Notes under the pieces: model-generated
What the model was told of the DNA's origin: nothing
What the model saw: only the letters and a program-made list of their open reading frames with translations
The model's database searches: none
Program-made: the position numbers and the translations under genes
NCBI RefSeq assembly: GCF_007994735.1
Contig: NZ_VOIL01000001.1
Span: forward strand, 434,001 to 498,000
Direction of reading: 5' to 3'
Source of the DNA: Nesterenkonia populi
GTDB lineage: Bacteria > Actinomycetota > Actinomycetes > Actinomycetales > Micrococcaceae
Length of the DNA stretch: 64,000 nucleotides
In this document: positions 1 through 9,926 of the stretch, piece by piece
How the letters are laid out: every line of letters begins with the position of its first letter
Position numbering within the stretch: position 1 is the first letter of the stretch

Positions 1-114
1 AGGGTTCCGGATGAGGGAGCGGACGTCGTATCCGGCGTCAGCAAGCTTGGGGGCCGCGAGAAGGGCGATCTTGCCGTGGCCTCCGATGATGATGACGGTT
101 CCGCGCTCAGCCAT
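1..114 (-). CDS. NAD(P)-binding (SDR-like) protein, N-terminal part only
   Basis: Only the first 38 codons are inside the window; the gene runs off the left edge. After the ATG comes a hydrophobic beta strand (GTVIIIGG) and a glycine-rich turn (IGGHGKIA), the dinucleotide-binding Rossmann start of atypical short-chain dehydrogenases that resemble NAD(P)H-binding or NmrA-like epimerases. A strong AGGAGG ribosome binding site (120-125) lies five bases upstream of the ATG and fixes the start. Substrate and pathway cannot be told from this fragment. It lies downstream of, and in the same direction as, the MFS exporter, but the terminator at 258-290 makes a separate transcript likely. Confidence 0.7.
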   Translation of the reverse strand, partial: MAERGTVIIIGGHGKIALLAAPKLADAGYDVRSLIRNP

Positions 115-257
115 GGGTGCCTCCTGTGGGGTGGATTCTGCGGTTCTGGGGGCGTCAACACTGCGGATGGCGAGCTATTCCCCTCATTTAGAAACACAGA
201 TGTTTGCTAATCGCGGAACGTATGTGTAAGGTTGTGCTCACTTGGGTGCGACAAGAA

Positions 258-290
258 GAGGCCCGGCAGATGGTGCGTCTGCCGGGCCTC
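258..290 (-). terminator. Hairpin terminator after the MFS exporter
   Basis: A perfect 13-base stem (258-270 pairing with 278-290, GAGGCCCGGCAGA/TCTGCCGGGCCTC) closes a seven-base loop. Read on the minus strand it is followed by a short T-containing stretch (TTCTTGT). It lies 28 bases beyond the exporter stop codon. Confidence 0.7.
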
Positions 291-317
291 GCTCCTTGTC
301 TGGAGAGTTCTGCGCAG

Positions 318-1856
318 TCAGTGCGCGAGCGCCTCCCTCTTCTCAGAGCTGCCCGCAGCGGGGGTGGCCCTCAGGCCGAATGCCAGCAGCAGGGTCACCA
401 CGCTCAGCGCGGCAGCGAACCGGAACGCGGTCCGGAAGCCCTCCACAGCGGCGGCCTCCGGGGAGAGTCCGTCGGCAGCGGCCATCGAGGCGCCCAGCCC
501 CATCACCGCCACCAAGGCGGCGGTGCCGATCGCCGCAGAGAGCTGCTGCAGCGTGTTCAGCGCCGCGGAGCCATGCGAGTACAGAGGCGCGGGCAGAGGG
601 TTCATCGCCGTGGTGAACGCTGGGGTGAACAGCAGGGCCAGCCCAACGGACAGCACCAGATGGGCCACCAGGATCATCCACCAGGGGGTGGCCGCGCTGA
701 TGAAGCCCAGTGCAGTCATGGACACAATCAGGATGCTGGCGCCGGGAACAACAAGCGGCCTGGGACCGACGCGGTCGTAGACACGGCCCACGATCGGGGC
801 CAGCAGCGCCATCAGGAGGCCGCCGGGCAGCATCAGCAGGCCCGTGCCCAGCGGGCTGAGCCCGTAGATCTGCTGCAGGAACAGCGGCAGGAGGATGAGG
901 GCGCCGAACAGGGCGATCATCATCAGCAGCATCATCATCAGGGCCCGGGTGTACTGGGTGTAGGTGAACGGCTTGAGGTTCAGCAGCGCAGCGTCGGACT
1001 TCTGCAGGCGCAGCTGCAGGAGCACGAACGCAGCCAGGAACAGCAGACCGCCCACCAGCACCCCGACGGCCGCAGGGTCCACGGACATGCCTGCCGCCTC
1101 CGGGTCCAGGTCCTCGGTGCCGTGGCCCCCGCCGATCTGGCTGATCCCGTAGACGATGCCGCCGAAGCCGGGCACGGCCAGCAGCAGGGACGGAATGGAG
1201 AGCCCCTTCCCCTTGGTCCCGGGGTCGGTGTTCAGACGGGGCCGGCCGAGCACCAGGGCGACGACGGCGACCGGCAGGATGGTCAGGAACATCCAGCGCC
1301 AATCGGCGATCTCCAGGATGATTCCTGAGACCGTCGGACCGATGGCCGGGGCCACGGAGATCACAATGGCGATATTCCCCATCACGACGCCGCGGCGATG
1401 CATCGGCACCAGGGTCAGCACGGTCGTCATCATCAGCGGCAGCATGATGGCGGTGCCGGCGGCCTGGACCACACGTCCGGCCAGCAGCACCGGGAATCCG
1501 GGGGCCGCGGCGGCGAGCGCGGTGCCGGCGACGAACAGCAGCATCGCGGCGGTGAAGACCCCGCGGAGGGTGAATCGCTGAATGATGTAGCCGGTGGTGG
1601 GAATCACCACGGCCAGAGTCAGCATGAACGCGGTGGTGAGCCACTGGACGGTGGGCTCGGGTATCTGGAACTCCTCCATCAGCGGCGAGAGCGCCACGTT
1701 CATGATCGTTTCGTTGAGGATCATGACGAACGTGGCGACAAGCAGCGCGCCGATGGTCAGCTTGTCCGCGGTCGGCATCCGCTCTGAGGCGGAGGACTCA
1801 GCGGGGGTATCAGTAGATTGCACAAGGAGTGGGAACACCTGCGGCTCCCGCCGCAT
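318..1856 (-). CDS. MFS drug exporter, DHA2 (EmrB/QacA-like) family
   Basis: A 512-residue integral membrane protein with about 14 predicted membrane helices, the length and layout of the DHA2 proton-drug antiporters. The N-terminal helix carries the family-typical ILNETIMNVALSPL. A GRVVQAAGTAIMLPL segment follows in helix 4 (antiporter motif C region), with PAIGPTVSGIILE after it. Expected role: proton-driven export of hydrophobic compounds from the cytoplasm; the substrate is unknown. The first 35 residues are polar, and no start has a convincing ribosome site. An internal GTG at residue 7 preceded by GGGAG is an alternative start. The gene lies alone between tRNA-Thr and its own terminator. 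Confidence 0.85.
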   Translation of the reverse strand: MRREPQVFPLLVQSTDTPAESSASERMPTADKLTIGALLVATFVMILNETIMNVALSPLMEEFQIPEPTVQWLTTAFMLTLAVVIPTTGYIIQRFTLRGVFTAAMLLFVAGTALAAAAPGFPVLLAGRVVQAAGTAIMLPLMMTTVLTLVPMHRRGVVMGNIAIVISVAPAIGPTVSGIILEIADWRWMFLTILPVAVVALVLGRPRLNTDPGTKGKGLSIPSLLLAVPGFGGIVYGISQIGGGHGTEDLDPEAAGMSVDPAAVGVLVGGLLFLAAFVLLQLRLQKSDAALLNLKPFTYTQYTRALMMMLLMMIALFGALILLPLFLQQIYGLSPLGTGLLMLPGGLLMALLAPIVGRVYDRVGPRPLVVPGASILIVSMTALGFISAATPWWMILVAHLVLSVGLALLFTPAFTTAMNPLPAPLYSHGSAALNTLQQLSAAIGTAALVAVMGLGASMAAADGLSPEAAAVEGFRTAFRFAAALSVVTLLLAFGLRATPAAGSSEKREALAH

Positions 1857-1884
1857 TCCTGACCGGTGCGTCTAGTTTCTGCGG

Positions 1885-1957
1885 AGCCCCCTGCCGGGTT
1901 CGAACCGACGACCTGCTGATTACAAATCAGCTGCTCTACCAACTGAGCTAAGGAGGC
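1885..1957 (-). tRNA. tRNA-Thr (anticodon TGT)
   Basis: A 73-base cloverleaf on the minus strand. The acceptor arms GCCTCCT and AGGGGGC pair with one G-T wobble, the T-loop is GGTTCGAACCC, and the anticodon stem GCTGA/TCAGC encloses the loop TTTGTAA, giving anticodon TGT (reads ACA). CCA is not encoded. Confidence 0.95.
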
Positions 1958-2014
1958 GCGGCGACGGCGCTCAGGCGCACCGACGCCGGCTGCCCATGCT
2001 ACCGCCGGGGATGA

Positions 2015-2980
2015 TCACTCGTCATCTTCGGCGTCTTCCTCGTCATCCTCGGGCGCTTCGACGGCGTCGTCCTCGGCCTCGTCCTCGGTCTGCGCGTCGG
2101 TGTCGACATCCTCATCGTCGATGTCGATGCCCTCGGCGTCCTCGCCGATCTCAGCTGAGTAGGCGTCGATCTCCTCGCCCAGGGCCTCCATGAAGTCCAG
2201 GCCATAGTCCTGGTCGTCGATGAAGACGGTGGGAGTGGCGAACTGAACACCCATCTGGGCGAGGGTCTCGCCGGCCTGGTTGGTGGTCCAGGAGCTGAAG
2301 GGTCGGTAGGTGCCGTCCTCGATGCACTCGGAGATGTCAGCGCCGTACTGGTCCTGGGCCACCTGGGCGAGGCCGTCGTTGCTCAGCTCATCCTGCGCGT
2401 AGGTGGCGGTGATGTAGGTCAGGTAGTCCTTGTAGCTCTCCGGAGACTCCTCAGCCATGCAGGCGAAGGCGCTTGAGGCCCGGGCGGAGTAGTTGGTGGG
2501 AGAGCCGACCACCTGCACGGACCGGAACTCGGCAGTGATGAGCCCCTGGTCCAGCAGCTCGGCGATGGTGGAGCCGTAGCTCTGCTCCATCTGCTGGCAG
2601 GCGGGGCAGCCGGGGTCGGTGTAGATCACCAGGTGCGGCGGCTCGCCCTCCTCACGGGGCGCGGTGCCGTTCTCGTCCCGCTCGGGCGTGCTCTCAGCGT
2701 CCACGGTGCCGAGGTCCGCGCCCTCTTCGATCTCGGTGGAGGAGGTCAGGGAGATCCCGCCGTACTCGTTCGCGACGGACGGAGCCGGTCCCTCGGTGAA
2801 GGCGACCTCGTCACCGTCGCGGCTCACCGCCCAGAAGATCATGCCGGCCACCAGGACCACAGCCAGCACCACGACGATCACGGGCAGCAGCAATGATGCC
2901 CGCTTGTCCTTCTTGGCCTGGTCTGCCTGCATCTGGCGGGCGCGCTCGCGCGCGGTGGCGCTCTCGGTACTACGTGCCAT
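2015..2980 (-). CDS. Membrane-anchored DsbA-family thioredoxin-fold protein
   Basis: A 321-residue protein with a basic, charged N-terminal tail (1-28), one membrane segment (about 29-52) and an extracytoplasmic DsbA-like thioredoxin domain. The active-site pair is Cys125-Pro-Ala-Cys128 in TDPGCPACQQM, and the cis-proline loop is FATPTVFID near residue 250. This predicts a thiol-disulfide oxidoreductase acting on secreted proteins. The C-terminal 50 residues are almost entirely Asp and Glu with scattered Thr and Ala, an unusual acidic tail that fits a high-salt lifestyle or metal binding. The gene is divergent from otsA. The ATG at 2980 has only a weak ribosome site. Confidence 0.85.
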   Translation of the reverse strand: MARSTESATARERARQMQADQAKKDKRASLLLPVIVVVLAVVLVAGMIFWAVSRDGDEVAFTEGPAPSVANEYGGISLTSSTEIEEGADLGTVDAESTPERDENGTAPREEGEPPHLVIYTDPGCPACQQMEQSYGSTIAELLDQGLITAEFRSVQVVGSPTNYSARASSAFACMAEESPESYKDYLTYITATYAQDELSNDGLAQVAQDQYGADISECIEDGTYRPFSSWTTNQAGETLAQMGVQFATPTVFIDDQDYGLDFMEALGEEIDAYSAEIGEDAEGIDIDDEDVDTDAQTEDEAEDDAVEAPEDDEEDAEDDE

Positions 2981-3109
2981 AGGAAGACGTCTCCCAGTGT
3001 GCGAATGGATTCATGGAACAGCAGGGGACAGCGTACCTCCGGAATGTGGATGCCGACGCCGACCTGGGCTTTCAGCGAACGTCCAGGCTATTCTTGGAGG
3101 GTGGCGGAT

Positions 3110-4612
<1,503 letters not shown>

Positions 4613-4656
4613 GCTCAGACCCAGTCCCGTCCGCCTCGATCCGCCAGGAGAGACCC

Positions 4657-5433
4657 GTGAGCTTCACCCTGCCCGATGACCTGCAGAAGGCCCTGAGGAC
4701 CTTCGCCGCACAGGAGAAGGTCCTCGTCTGCCTGGACTTCGACGGCTGCGTCGCCGAGCTTGTCGCAGACGCCTACTCGGCCGTCCCGGTGCCCGCCAAC
4801 GGTGAGGCCATCGATCGGATCGCCGAACTGAACGACCCGAGGATCATCCTGGCCTACGTATCGGGCCGGCCCATCAGCGACCTGCAGCGGCAGGCCGCAC
4901 CCCCGGAGGGCACCGTGCTGATCGGCTCCCACGGGGCTGAGAAGTACTTGGGGCCGGACTCGCCGGGTCTGCAGCTCACCCACGCGGAGGAGGCCTCCCG
5001 CCAGGAGATCATCAGCGTGCTGGAAGGAATCGCGGACCAGCATGAAGGCGTCTGGGTGGAGTACAAACCGGCGGGCGCGGCCCTGCACGTCCGTCATGTG
5101 AGGGAGGAGTCCCTTCAGGATGCCGTGCTCAACGAGGCCCGGGCCGCGCTGACCCTGGTGGACGGCGCCCACCAGAAGGAGGGCAAGAAGATTCTCGAGG
5201 CCGTGGTGCGCAAGTCCACCAAGGGTGAGGCGATCGAAGAGCTGCGCGCCGACCTGCAGCCCGACGCCGTGTTCTTCGCCGGTGATGATGTGACCGACGA
5301 GACCGGGTTCGCCGTGCTCGCCGGCGACGATGTCAGCGTCAAGGTCGGCGACGGCGAGACCGGAGCCCGCTTCCGCATCCCCGAGCCAGCATCACTCGCG
5401 GAGGTCCTCAACGCCTTCGCCGATGCCCGCTGA
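4657..5433 (+). CDS. otsB: Trehalose-6-phosphate phosphatase (OtsB)
   Basis: A 258-residue HAD-superfamily phosphatase that removes phosphate from trehalose-6-phosphate to release trehalose. HAD motif I is DFDG at residues 27-30, carrying the nucleophile Asp27. It is followed by Cys-Val where most members have Thr-Leu, a small deviation in the loop. Motif II is the SGR region (YVSGRPISDL) and motif IV is FAGDDVTDETGF near the C terminus. The start is GTG at 4657 with AGGAG six bases upstream. It is co-directional with otsA and very likely co-transcribed. Confidence 0.93.
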   Translation: MSFTLPDDLQKALRTFAAQEKVLVCLDFDGCVAELVADAYSAVPVPANGEAIDRIAELNDPRIILAYVSGRPISDLQRQAAPPEGTVLIGSHGAEKYLGPDSPGLQLTHAEEASRQEIISVLEGIADQHEGVWVEYKPAGAALHVRHVREESLQDAVLNEARAALTLVDGAHQKEGKKILEAVVRKSTKGEAIEELRADLQPDAVFFAGDDVTDETGFAVLAGDDVSVKVGDGETGARFRIPEPASLAEVLNAFADAR

Positions 5434-5515
5434 ACATCAATCAGCCTCAGGAACGGCGGTGCTTACACAGTGGCTCATGGAGTCGGCCGCCAGCTCCCAG
5501 CTTCCCTGGTCCACC

Positions 5516-5880
5516 TCACTCTGAGAATGCGCGTTGATATGCCTCGCGCCCGGAAGTGATCACCATTCGAGCAAGACGGCGATTGTCGTTGACCTTCTCT
5601 TGAAGCCAGTTGAGGCGCTTCACATGGTCGTTGCGAGCAGAGGCGGCAAGTTTCACCTCGATGGCAAGCATATTGCGCTCCCAGGCTTGCTCGATTGGCC
5701 CGGGGTCGCGGCATCGAGAATTGATTCATAGGTCGCATCTGTCGCCGTAGCAGCGCTGTAGGCGTTCAGCCAGGCACGGAGAGACTCAGGCCCCCGCACA
5801 AATCTCATCGACGTAGTCGCTGAGAGAGACATCCGTCTTCGCACGAACCTGCTGAGACTCTCCTGGGAGGAGCCTTCCCG
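5516..5880 (-). pseudogene. Relic of an AAA-type ATPase with DUF4143 domain
   Basis: No single open frame explains this stretch, but three pieces in different minus-strand frames read as consecutive parts of a DUF4143 ATP-binding protein. First comes SLSDYVDEICAGA, then ESLRAWLNAYSAATATDATY with ILDAATPG, then the C-terminal MLAIEVKLAASARNDHVK with LNWLQEKV and VITSGREAYQR before a TGA at 5516. The middle of the family domain is missing between the second and third pieces, so the relic carries at least one large deletion and two frame changes. Such ATPases occur often in mobile or stress-related loci. The AT content is slightly above the neighbours. Confidence 0.75.
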
Positions 5881-5915
5881 AACTCCACTAGAGGTGCAGA
5901 TTTGCCGAGTGTCTA

Positions 5916-6704
5916 CTAGATCCTCCGGCTGAGCTTTCGACCTATCTCCGCTGCTGTGCGAGTCATCAGGGGCACTGCGTGGCGAATGAAGGCGTCGTCC
6001 ATGCGGGCGGTGGGGCCTGAGACGGACAGCCCCATGCGGGTGGGGCCGTGCGGGATCGCCACCGCCAGGCAGCGCACGCCGAGCTCCTGCTCCTCGTCGT
6101 CGAGCGCGTAGCCCTGCTGAGCGATCACAGGCAGCTGCTCCACCAGAGCATCGGGCCGAGTGAGGGTCTTCGGCGTCATCGAGGGCATCCCCGTGGAGGA
6201 GAGGACCTCCCGGACCCGGTCGCGCCCCATCGTGGCGAGCATCGCTTTGCCCACCCCGGTGGAATGCATGTAGGCGCGTCGGCCCACCTCAGTGAACATC
6301 CGCATCGAGTGCGGGGACGGCGCCTGGGCGATGTAGACGACCATCTCCGACTCCATCGCCGCCATGTTCACGCTCTCGCCGAGCTCCCCCACCAGGGACT
6401 GCATCTGCGGGACCGCCGGGCCGCCCAGCTGCCGGGTGGCGCCCTCCCCCAGCGGCACCAGGTTCGCTCCCAGCGCGTAGCGCCTATCCGGCAGCTGATG
6501 GACCATGCCGAGCCCCATCAGGGTATGCAGCAGCCGGTGAACCGTGGGGCCGGCCAGCCCGGAAGCTTCCTTCAGCTCGCCGGCGGTGGCCGCGCCCTGC
6601 CGCTGCATCAGCGTCTCCAGCAGCCCGAAAGCGCGCTCGACCACCTGGACTCTCTGCGGGTCCCGCTCCATCGGAGAGTCCGCATTGCGGACTGTTTCTT
6701 TCAT
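5916..6704 (-). CDS. IclR-family regulator, probable glyoxylate-shunt control
   Basis: A 262-residue IclR-type repressor/activator. The N-terminal winged helix-turn-helix runs from about residue 17 (VVERAFGLLETLMQ) to 75 with the recognition segment LAGPTVHRLLHTLMGLGMV. The C-terminal effector domain carries STGVGKAML and GYALDDEEQELGVRCLAVAI, both typical. The ATG at 6704 has no ribosome site, but TACAAT lies exactly seven bases upstream, which suggests a leaderless transcript starting on the ATG. A longer upstream frame runs antisense through aceB and is not real. Its divergent partner is aceB, so aceB is the natural target. A perfect 15-base palindrome lies inside codons 5-9. Confidence 0.88.
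   Translation of the reverse strand: MKETVRNADSPMERDPQRVQVVERAFGLLETLMQRQGAATAGELKEASGLAGPTVHRLLHTLMGLGMVHQLPDRRYALGANLVPLGEGATRQLGGPAVPQMQSLVGELGESVNMAAMESEMVVYIAQAPSPHSMRMFTEVGRRAYMHSTGVGKAMLATMGRDRVREVLSSTGMPSMTPKTLTRPDALVEQLPVIAQQGYALDDEEQELGVRCLAVAIPHGPTRMGLSVSGPTARMDDAFIRHAVPLMTRTAAEIGRKLSRRI
6678..6692. promoter_or_regulatory. Perfect palindrome, candidate IclR operator
   Basis: The sequence GTCCGCATTGCGGAC is a perfect inverted repeat with one central base. It lies 12-26 bases inside the regulator gene and about 80 bases before the aceB start, where it could autorepress the leaderless transcript and act on aceB. A related sequence (19479-19498) lies before aceA. Confidence 0.5.
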
Positions 6705-6711
6705 AGTGCGA

Positions 6712-6717
6712 ATTGTA
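6712..6717 (-). promoter_or_regulatory. Minus-10 element of the IclR gene (leaderless)
   Basis: Read on the minus strand, TACAAT is followed by seven bases and then the ATG. This is the spacing expected when transcription starts at the A of the start codon, as is common in actinobacteria. No good -35 box is seen. Confidence 0.5.
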
Positions 6718-6773
6718 TGGCATAGAAATAGACAGAGCCCAGGCTCTTCCCACCTGTGAACAGAAGGAGCACC

Positions 6774-8375
6774 ATGAGCATCAACGTCAGCCAGCCCTAC
6801 GAGGTCGAGGGAACCGACCTGATCATCACCGACGAGGCGCTGCAGTTCATCGAGGAGCTGCACGCCACGTTCGCGCCCACCCGCGACGAGCTCCTTGAGC
6901 GTCGCGGCACCGCCCAGGCCGAGGCCGCCCGCACCGGCACACTCGACTTCGACCCGGCGACCAAGGACGTTCGCGAGGCCGACTGGAAGGTCGCCGAGCA
7001 GCCCCCCGCCCTGCAGGACCGCCGCGTGGAGATCACCGGACCGCCGGCCCCGGCCAAGATGGCCATCAACGCGCTGAACTCCGGAGCCAAAGTGTGGCTG
7101 GCCTGCCTGGAGGACGCCCTCTCCCCCAACTGGAACAACCTGGTCGACGCGCAGAAGAACCTCTACGAGTCCGCCCGGGGAATCCTCCAGTTCACCTCCC
7201 CCGAGGGCAAGGAGTACAGGCTCCGCGACGACGTCACCCTCCCGACCGTCGTCGTCCGCCCCCGCGGCTGGCACCTGCCCGAGAAGCACATCGAGATCAA
7301 CGGCAAGCCCGCCGTCGGCGCACTGGTCGACTTCGGCCTGCACTTCTTCCACAACGCCAAGCACCTCCACGAGAAGGGCACGGGCCCCTTCTACTACCTG
7401 CCCAAGCTTGAGCACTACCTCGAGGCCCGGCTGTGGAACGACGTGTTCACCTTCGCGGAGGAGAAGCTCGGACTGCCTCACGGCGTCGTCCGCGCCACCG
7501 TGCTCATCGAGACCATCCCCGCCGCGTTCTGCATGGACGAGATCCTCTACGAGCTGCGCGACCACGCCTCCGGCCTCAACGCGGGCCGCTGGGACTACCT
7601 GTTCAGCATGATCAAGTACTTCCGGTCCTCAGGCAAGAAGTTCGTGCTTCCTGACCGCGCCCAGGTCGGCATGACTCAGCCGTTCATGCGCGCCTACACC
7701 GAGCTGCTGGTCAAGACCTGTCACCAGCGTGACGCCTTCGCCATGGGCGGCATGGCGGCATTCATCCCCAACCGTCGCGAGCCTGAAGTCACCGAGAGGG
7801 CCATCGAGAAGGTCCGCGACGATAAGTCCCGCGAGGCCAACGACGGCTTCGACGGCTCGTGGGTCGCCCACCCGGACCTCGTAGAGCTCTGCAAGGATGA
7901 GTTCACCAAGGTCTTGGGCGACAAGCCCAACCAGGTGGACCGCAAACGCCCCGAGGTCAGCGTCAGCGTCGCGGACCTGCTCAGCACGGGCGATGCTGAG
8001 GGCGATGTCACCGAGCAGGGTGTGCGCACCAACCTCTACGTCGCCACCTACTACACCGCCGTCTGGCTCTCCGGAAACGGCGCAGTCGCCATCCACAACC
8101 TGATGGAGGATGCCGCCACCGCGGAGATCTCCCGCTCCCAGGTGTGGCAGCAGATCCACAACGGCACCGTCACCGCCGACACCGGCAACCAGGTGACCCG
8201 CGAGCTCGTGGACCGGCTGCTCGAGGAGGAGGTCGCCCGGCTGAGGGAGGAGATCGGCGACGCCGACACCTTCGCCAAGTATTTCGAGCCGGCCGCCGAC
8301 GTCGTCAGGAAGCTGGTCCTCTCCGAGGACTACATCGACTACCTGACACTGCCCGCCTATGAGCACCTGCGCTGA
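6774..8375 (+). CDS. aceB: Malate synthase A (AceB)
   Basis: A 533-residue enzyme that condenses glyoxylate with acetyl-CoA to malate, the second step of the glyoxylate shunt in the cytoplasm. The length matches malate synthase A rather than the longer G form. Landmarks: LQDRRVEITGPPAPAKMAIN with NALNSGAKVWLACLEDA, the catalytic-arginine segment VVVRPRGWHLPEKH, RATVLIETIPAAFCMDEI, and RWDYLFSMIKYFRSS. AAGGAG lies five bases before the ATG at 6774. It is transcribed away from the IclR regulator. The partner enzyme, isocitrate lyase, is encoded about 10 kb away in this window. Confidence 0.95.
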   Translation: MSINVSQPYEVEGTDLIITDEALQFIEELHATFAPTRDELLERRGTAQAEAARTGTLDFDPATKDVREADWKVAEQPPALQDRRVEITGPPAPAKMAINALNSGAKVWLACLEDALSPNWNNLVDAQKNLYESARGILQFTSPEGKEYRLRDDVTLPTVVVRPRGWHLPEKHIEINGKPAVGALVDFGLHFFHNAKHLHEKGTGPFYYLPKLEHYLEARLWNDVFTFAEEKLGLPHGVVRATVLIETIPAAFCMDEILYELRDHASGLNAGRWDYLFSMIKYFRSSGKKFVLPDRAQVGMTQPFMRAYTELLVKTCHQRDAFAMGGMAAFIPNRREPEVTERAIEKVRDDKSREANDGFDGSWVAHPDLVELCKDEFTKVLGDKPNQVDRKRPEVSVSVADLLSTGDAEGDVTEQGVRTNLYVATYYTAVWLSGNGAVAIHNLMEDAATAEISRSQVWQQIHNGTVTADTGNQVTRELVDRLLEEEVARLREEIGDADTFAKYFEPAADVVRKLVLSEDYIDYLTLPAYEHLR

Positions 8376-8392
8376 TCCGGTGCCGCATCGCC

Positions 8393-8420
8393 GCAGGCTC
8401 TGACTGAAGGAGGAGCCTGC
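8393..8420. terminator. Weak hairpin between convergent genes
   Basis: An eight-base stem (GCAGGCTC, 8393-8400; GAGCCTGC, 8413-8420) lies between the ends of aceB and the convergent membrane-protein gene. There is no T tract, so termination here is only plausible. Confidence 0.35.
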
Positions 8421-8429
8421 CGGCGTCGG

Positions 8430-9062
8430 CTACAGGTCGCGGAAGAGGCGCTCATCGGGGTCGGTGAGCGCCTCTTCCAGCAGCAGACGGTTCCGGCGGA
8501 GAGCCTGGAGGTCCTTGCCGACGGCGTCGTCGCGGGTCTTCGCCACCGCCTCCGCCATCAGGCTGACCTGCGCTTTGAACTCCTCTGCGTGCTCCGGCTT
8601 GGCCGTGTCCGGCAGCTCCAGGAACAGATCCAGGGTGCGGGGCAGGTGCCGGCGGACAGTCATCGCCACCGCGTCCTGCTGCTCGGGGGCGCGCCGCAGG
8701 GCCTCCCAGCGCTGGATGATCTCGTCCAAGCCTACGACCATCATCCGCAGCTGGCCGTGGGTTGACGGCGGCAGCTCGCCCTGCCGGGTCCGGACTGTGG
8801 TCTCGGTCTGCTTCAGCTGCTCCCGCAGAGCCTCCTGCTCCGTGGTGAGCAGAGTGGCCTGCTCCTGAGCTTTGATCTCCCGCCCGTAGAGGGTTCCGTA
8901 GGTGCCGGCGCCGGCCGCGCCGCCCACCAGCAGCCCGGCCGCGATCCCCCAGGCGCTGGGAAGCATCAGCAGGATCACAGCCGCGGACCCGATGAGGAAG
9001 GCCAGCACGGAGGCCGCCCAGCGGATCTGCTGCGCGCGCCGGGAAGGTTCGGATTCGTTCAC
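8430..9062 (-). CDS. Membrane protein of unknown function with cytoplasmic helical domain
   Basis: A 210-residue protein not recognised as a named family. After a short polar start there are two adjacent membrane helices (about residues 15-33 and 37-58) joined by a tight turn. A long charged region follows (about 60-110), rich in Glu, Gln and Arg and likely a coiled coil. The remaining C-terminal half is predicted helical (LRMMVVGLDEIIQRWEALRR and so on). The layout resembles membrane-tethered helical bundle proteins, but no catalytic motif is visible. It converges with aceB and is separated from the 5-oxoproline cluster by about 55 bases. Confidence 0.65.
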   Translation of the reverse strand: MNESEPSRRAQQIRWAASVLAFLIGSAAVILLMLPSAWGIAAGLLVGGAAGAGTYGTLYGREIKAQEQATLLTTEQEALREQLKQTETTVRTRQGELPPSTHGQLRMMVVGLDEIIQRWEALRRAPEQQDAVAMTVRRHLPRTLDLFLELPDTAKPEHAEEFKAQVSLMAEAVAKTRDDAVGKDLQALRRNRLLLEEALTDPDERLFRDL

Positions 9063-9118
9063 CGAACCAGACTATCGCCGTCGCCCTGAGAGCCCGCACA
9101 GGCACCCGGAGAGAGGCT

Positions 9119-9916
9119 CTAGGGAACCTGCAGGCGAGTGTCGGGGATGTCAGTGATGAGCATGTGTCCGGGAGCGTGCCCGATGGCGAACTCCGGCTTC
9201 GAGGCCATCACTGCGGCCTGCGGCGTCACCCCGCAGGCCCAGAACACCGGTATCCAGCCCTCCGGAATCTGGACCGGGTCGCCGAAATCAGGGGCGCTGA
9301 TGTCTGCAATGCCCAGGGCCTCCGGATCGCCGATATGCACCGGGGCTCCGTGGACGCCCGGGTACCGGGAGGTGATGCGCACCGCGTCGGAGACCAGATG
9401 CGGGGGCAGCGGCCGCATGGAGACGACCATGGGCCCGGAGATCGATCCAGCGGGCTCACAGGCTATGCCCGTCTCATACATAGGCACGTTCACGCCTTGG
9501 TCAATATGGGCAATGGGCAGTCCGGCCTCCAGCATGGGCGCCTCGAAGGTGAAGCTGCAGCCGATGAGGAAGGCGACCAGGTCGTCGCGCCACTGCTCGA
9601 CGACGTCGGGCACCTCCTCGGCCAGCTCACCGCTCCGATAGACCCGGTAGGCCGGGATGTCCGTTCGGATATCTCCGCCCTCGACGCCCAGCAGAGGCTC
9701 AGAGCTCAGCTGACCTGCCTCCAGAACGCCCAGCACCGGGCAGGATTTGGGGTTGCGCTGAGCAAATAGGAGCATGTCGAAGGCCTGCCCCTGCGGCAGC
9801 GCGATGAGGTTGGCCTGCGCATAGCCGGCGCTGCAGCCGCTGGTGGGCCGTCGCAGCCCTGCCCGGAACTGTGCCCGAGCCGCGGCCGGCGTGGTCTCTG
9901 CCGGCGTGATCATCAT
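9119..9916 (-). CDS. DUF1445 / D-glutamate cyclase family protein (YcsI-like)
   Basis: A 265-residue member of the DUF1445 family, called putative hydro-lyase in bacteria and D-glutamate cyclase in mammals, where it interconverts D-glutamate and 5-oxo-D-proline. Landmarks: [20 protein letters not shown] with AQANLIALP at the N terminus, [18 protein letters not shown] in the middle, and [12 protein letters not shown] plus [11 protein letters not shown] at the end. It is the last gene of the transcript starting at 11222, ten bases after the NRAMP-like gene. The same pairing with PxpABC homologues occurs in the Bacillus subtilis ycsFGI-kip operon. Its likely role is feeding D-glutamate-derived 5-oxoproline into the pathway. 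Confidence 0.85.
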   Translation of the reverse strand: MMITPAETTPAAARAQFRAGLRRPTSGCSAGYAQANLIALPQGQAFDMLLFAQRNPKSCPVLGVLEAGQLSSEPLLGVEGGDIRTDIPAYRVYRSGELAEEVPDVVEQWRDDLVAFLIGCSFTFEAPMLEAGLPIAHIDQGVNVPMYETGIACEPAGSISGPMVVSMRPLPPHLVSDAVRITSRYPGVHGAPVHIGDPEALGIADISAPDFGDPVQIPEGWIPVFWACGVTPQAAVMASKPEFAIGHAPGHMLITDIPDTRLQVP

Positions 9917-9926
9917 CCTGGTGCTC

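Noticed and set aside
195..215. Short inverted repeat AAACA-CAGA-TGTTT before the NAD(P)-binding gene
   Set aside because: Five-base arms are too short to separate from chance without a known regulator beside it.
204..1328. Long plus-strand open frame opposite the MFS exporter
   Set aside because: Its Gln/His/Arg/Gly-rich low-complexity product is the usual reverse-strand product of a GC-rich membrane protein gene.
6705..7565. Long N-terminal extension of the IclR frame
   Set aside because: It runs antisense through aceB, has no family similarity and lacks a ribosome site; the leaderless start at 6704 explains the gene.
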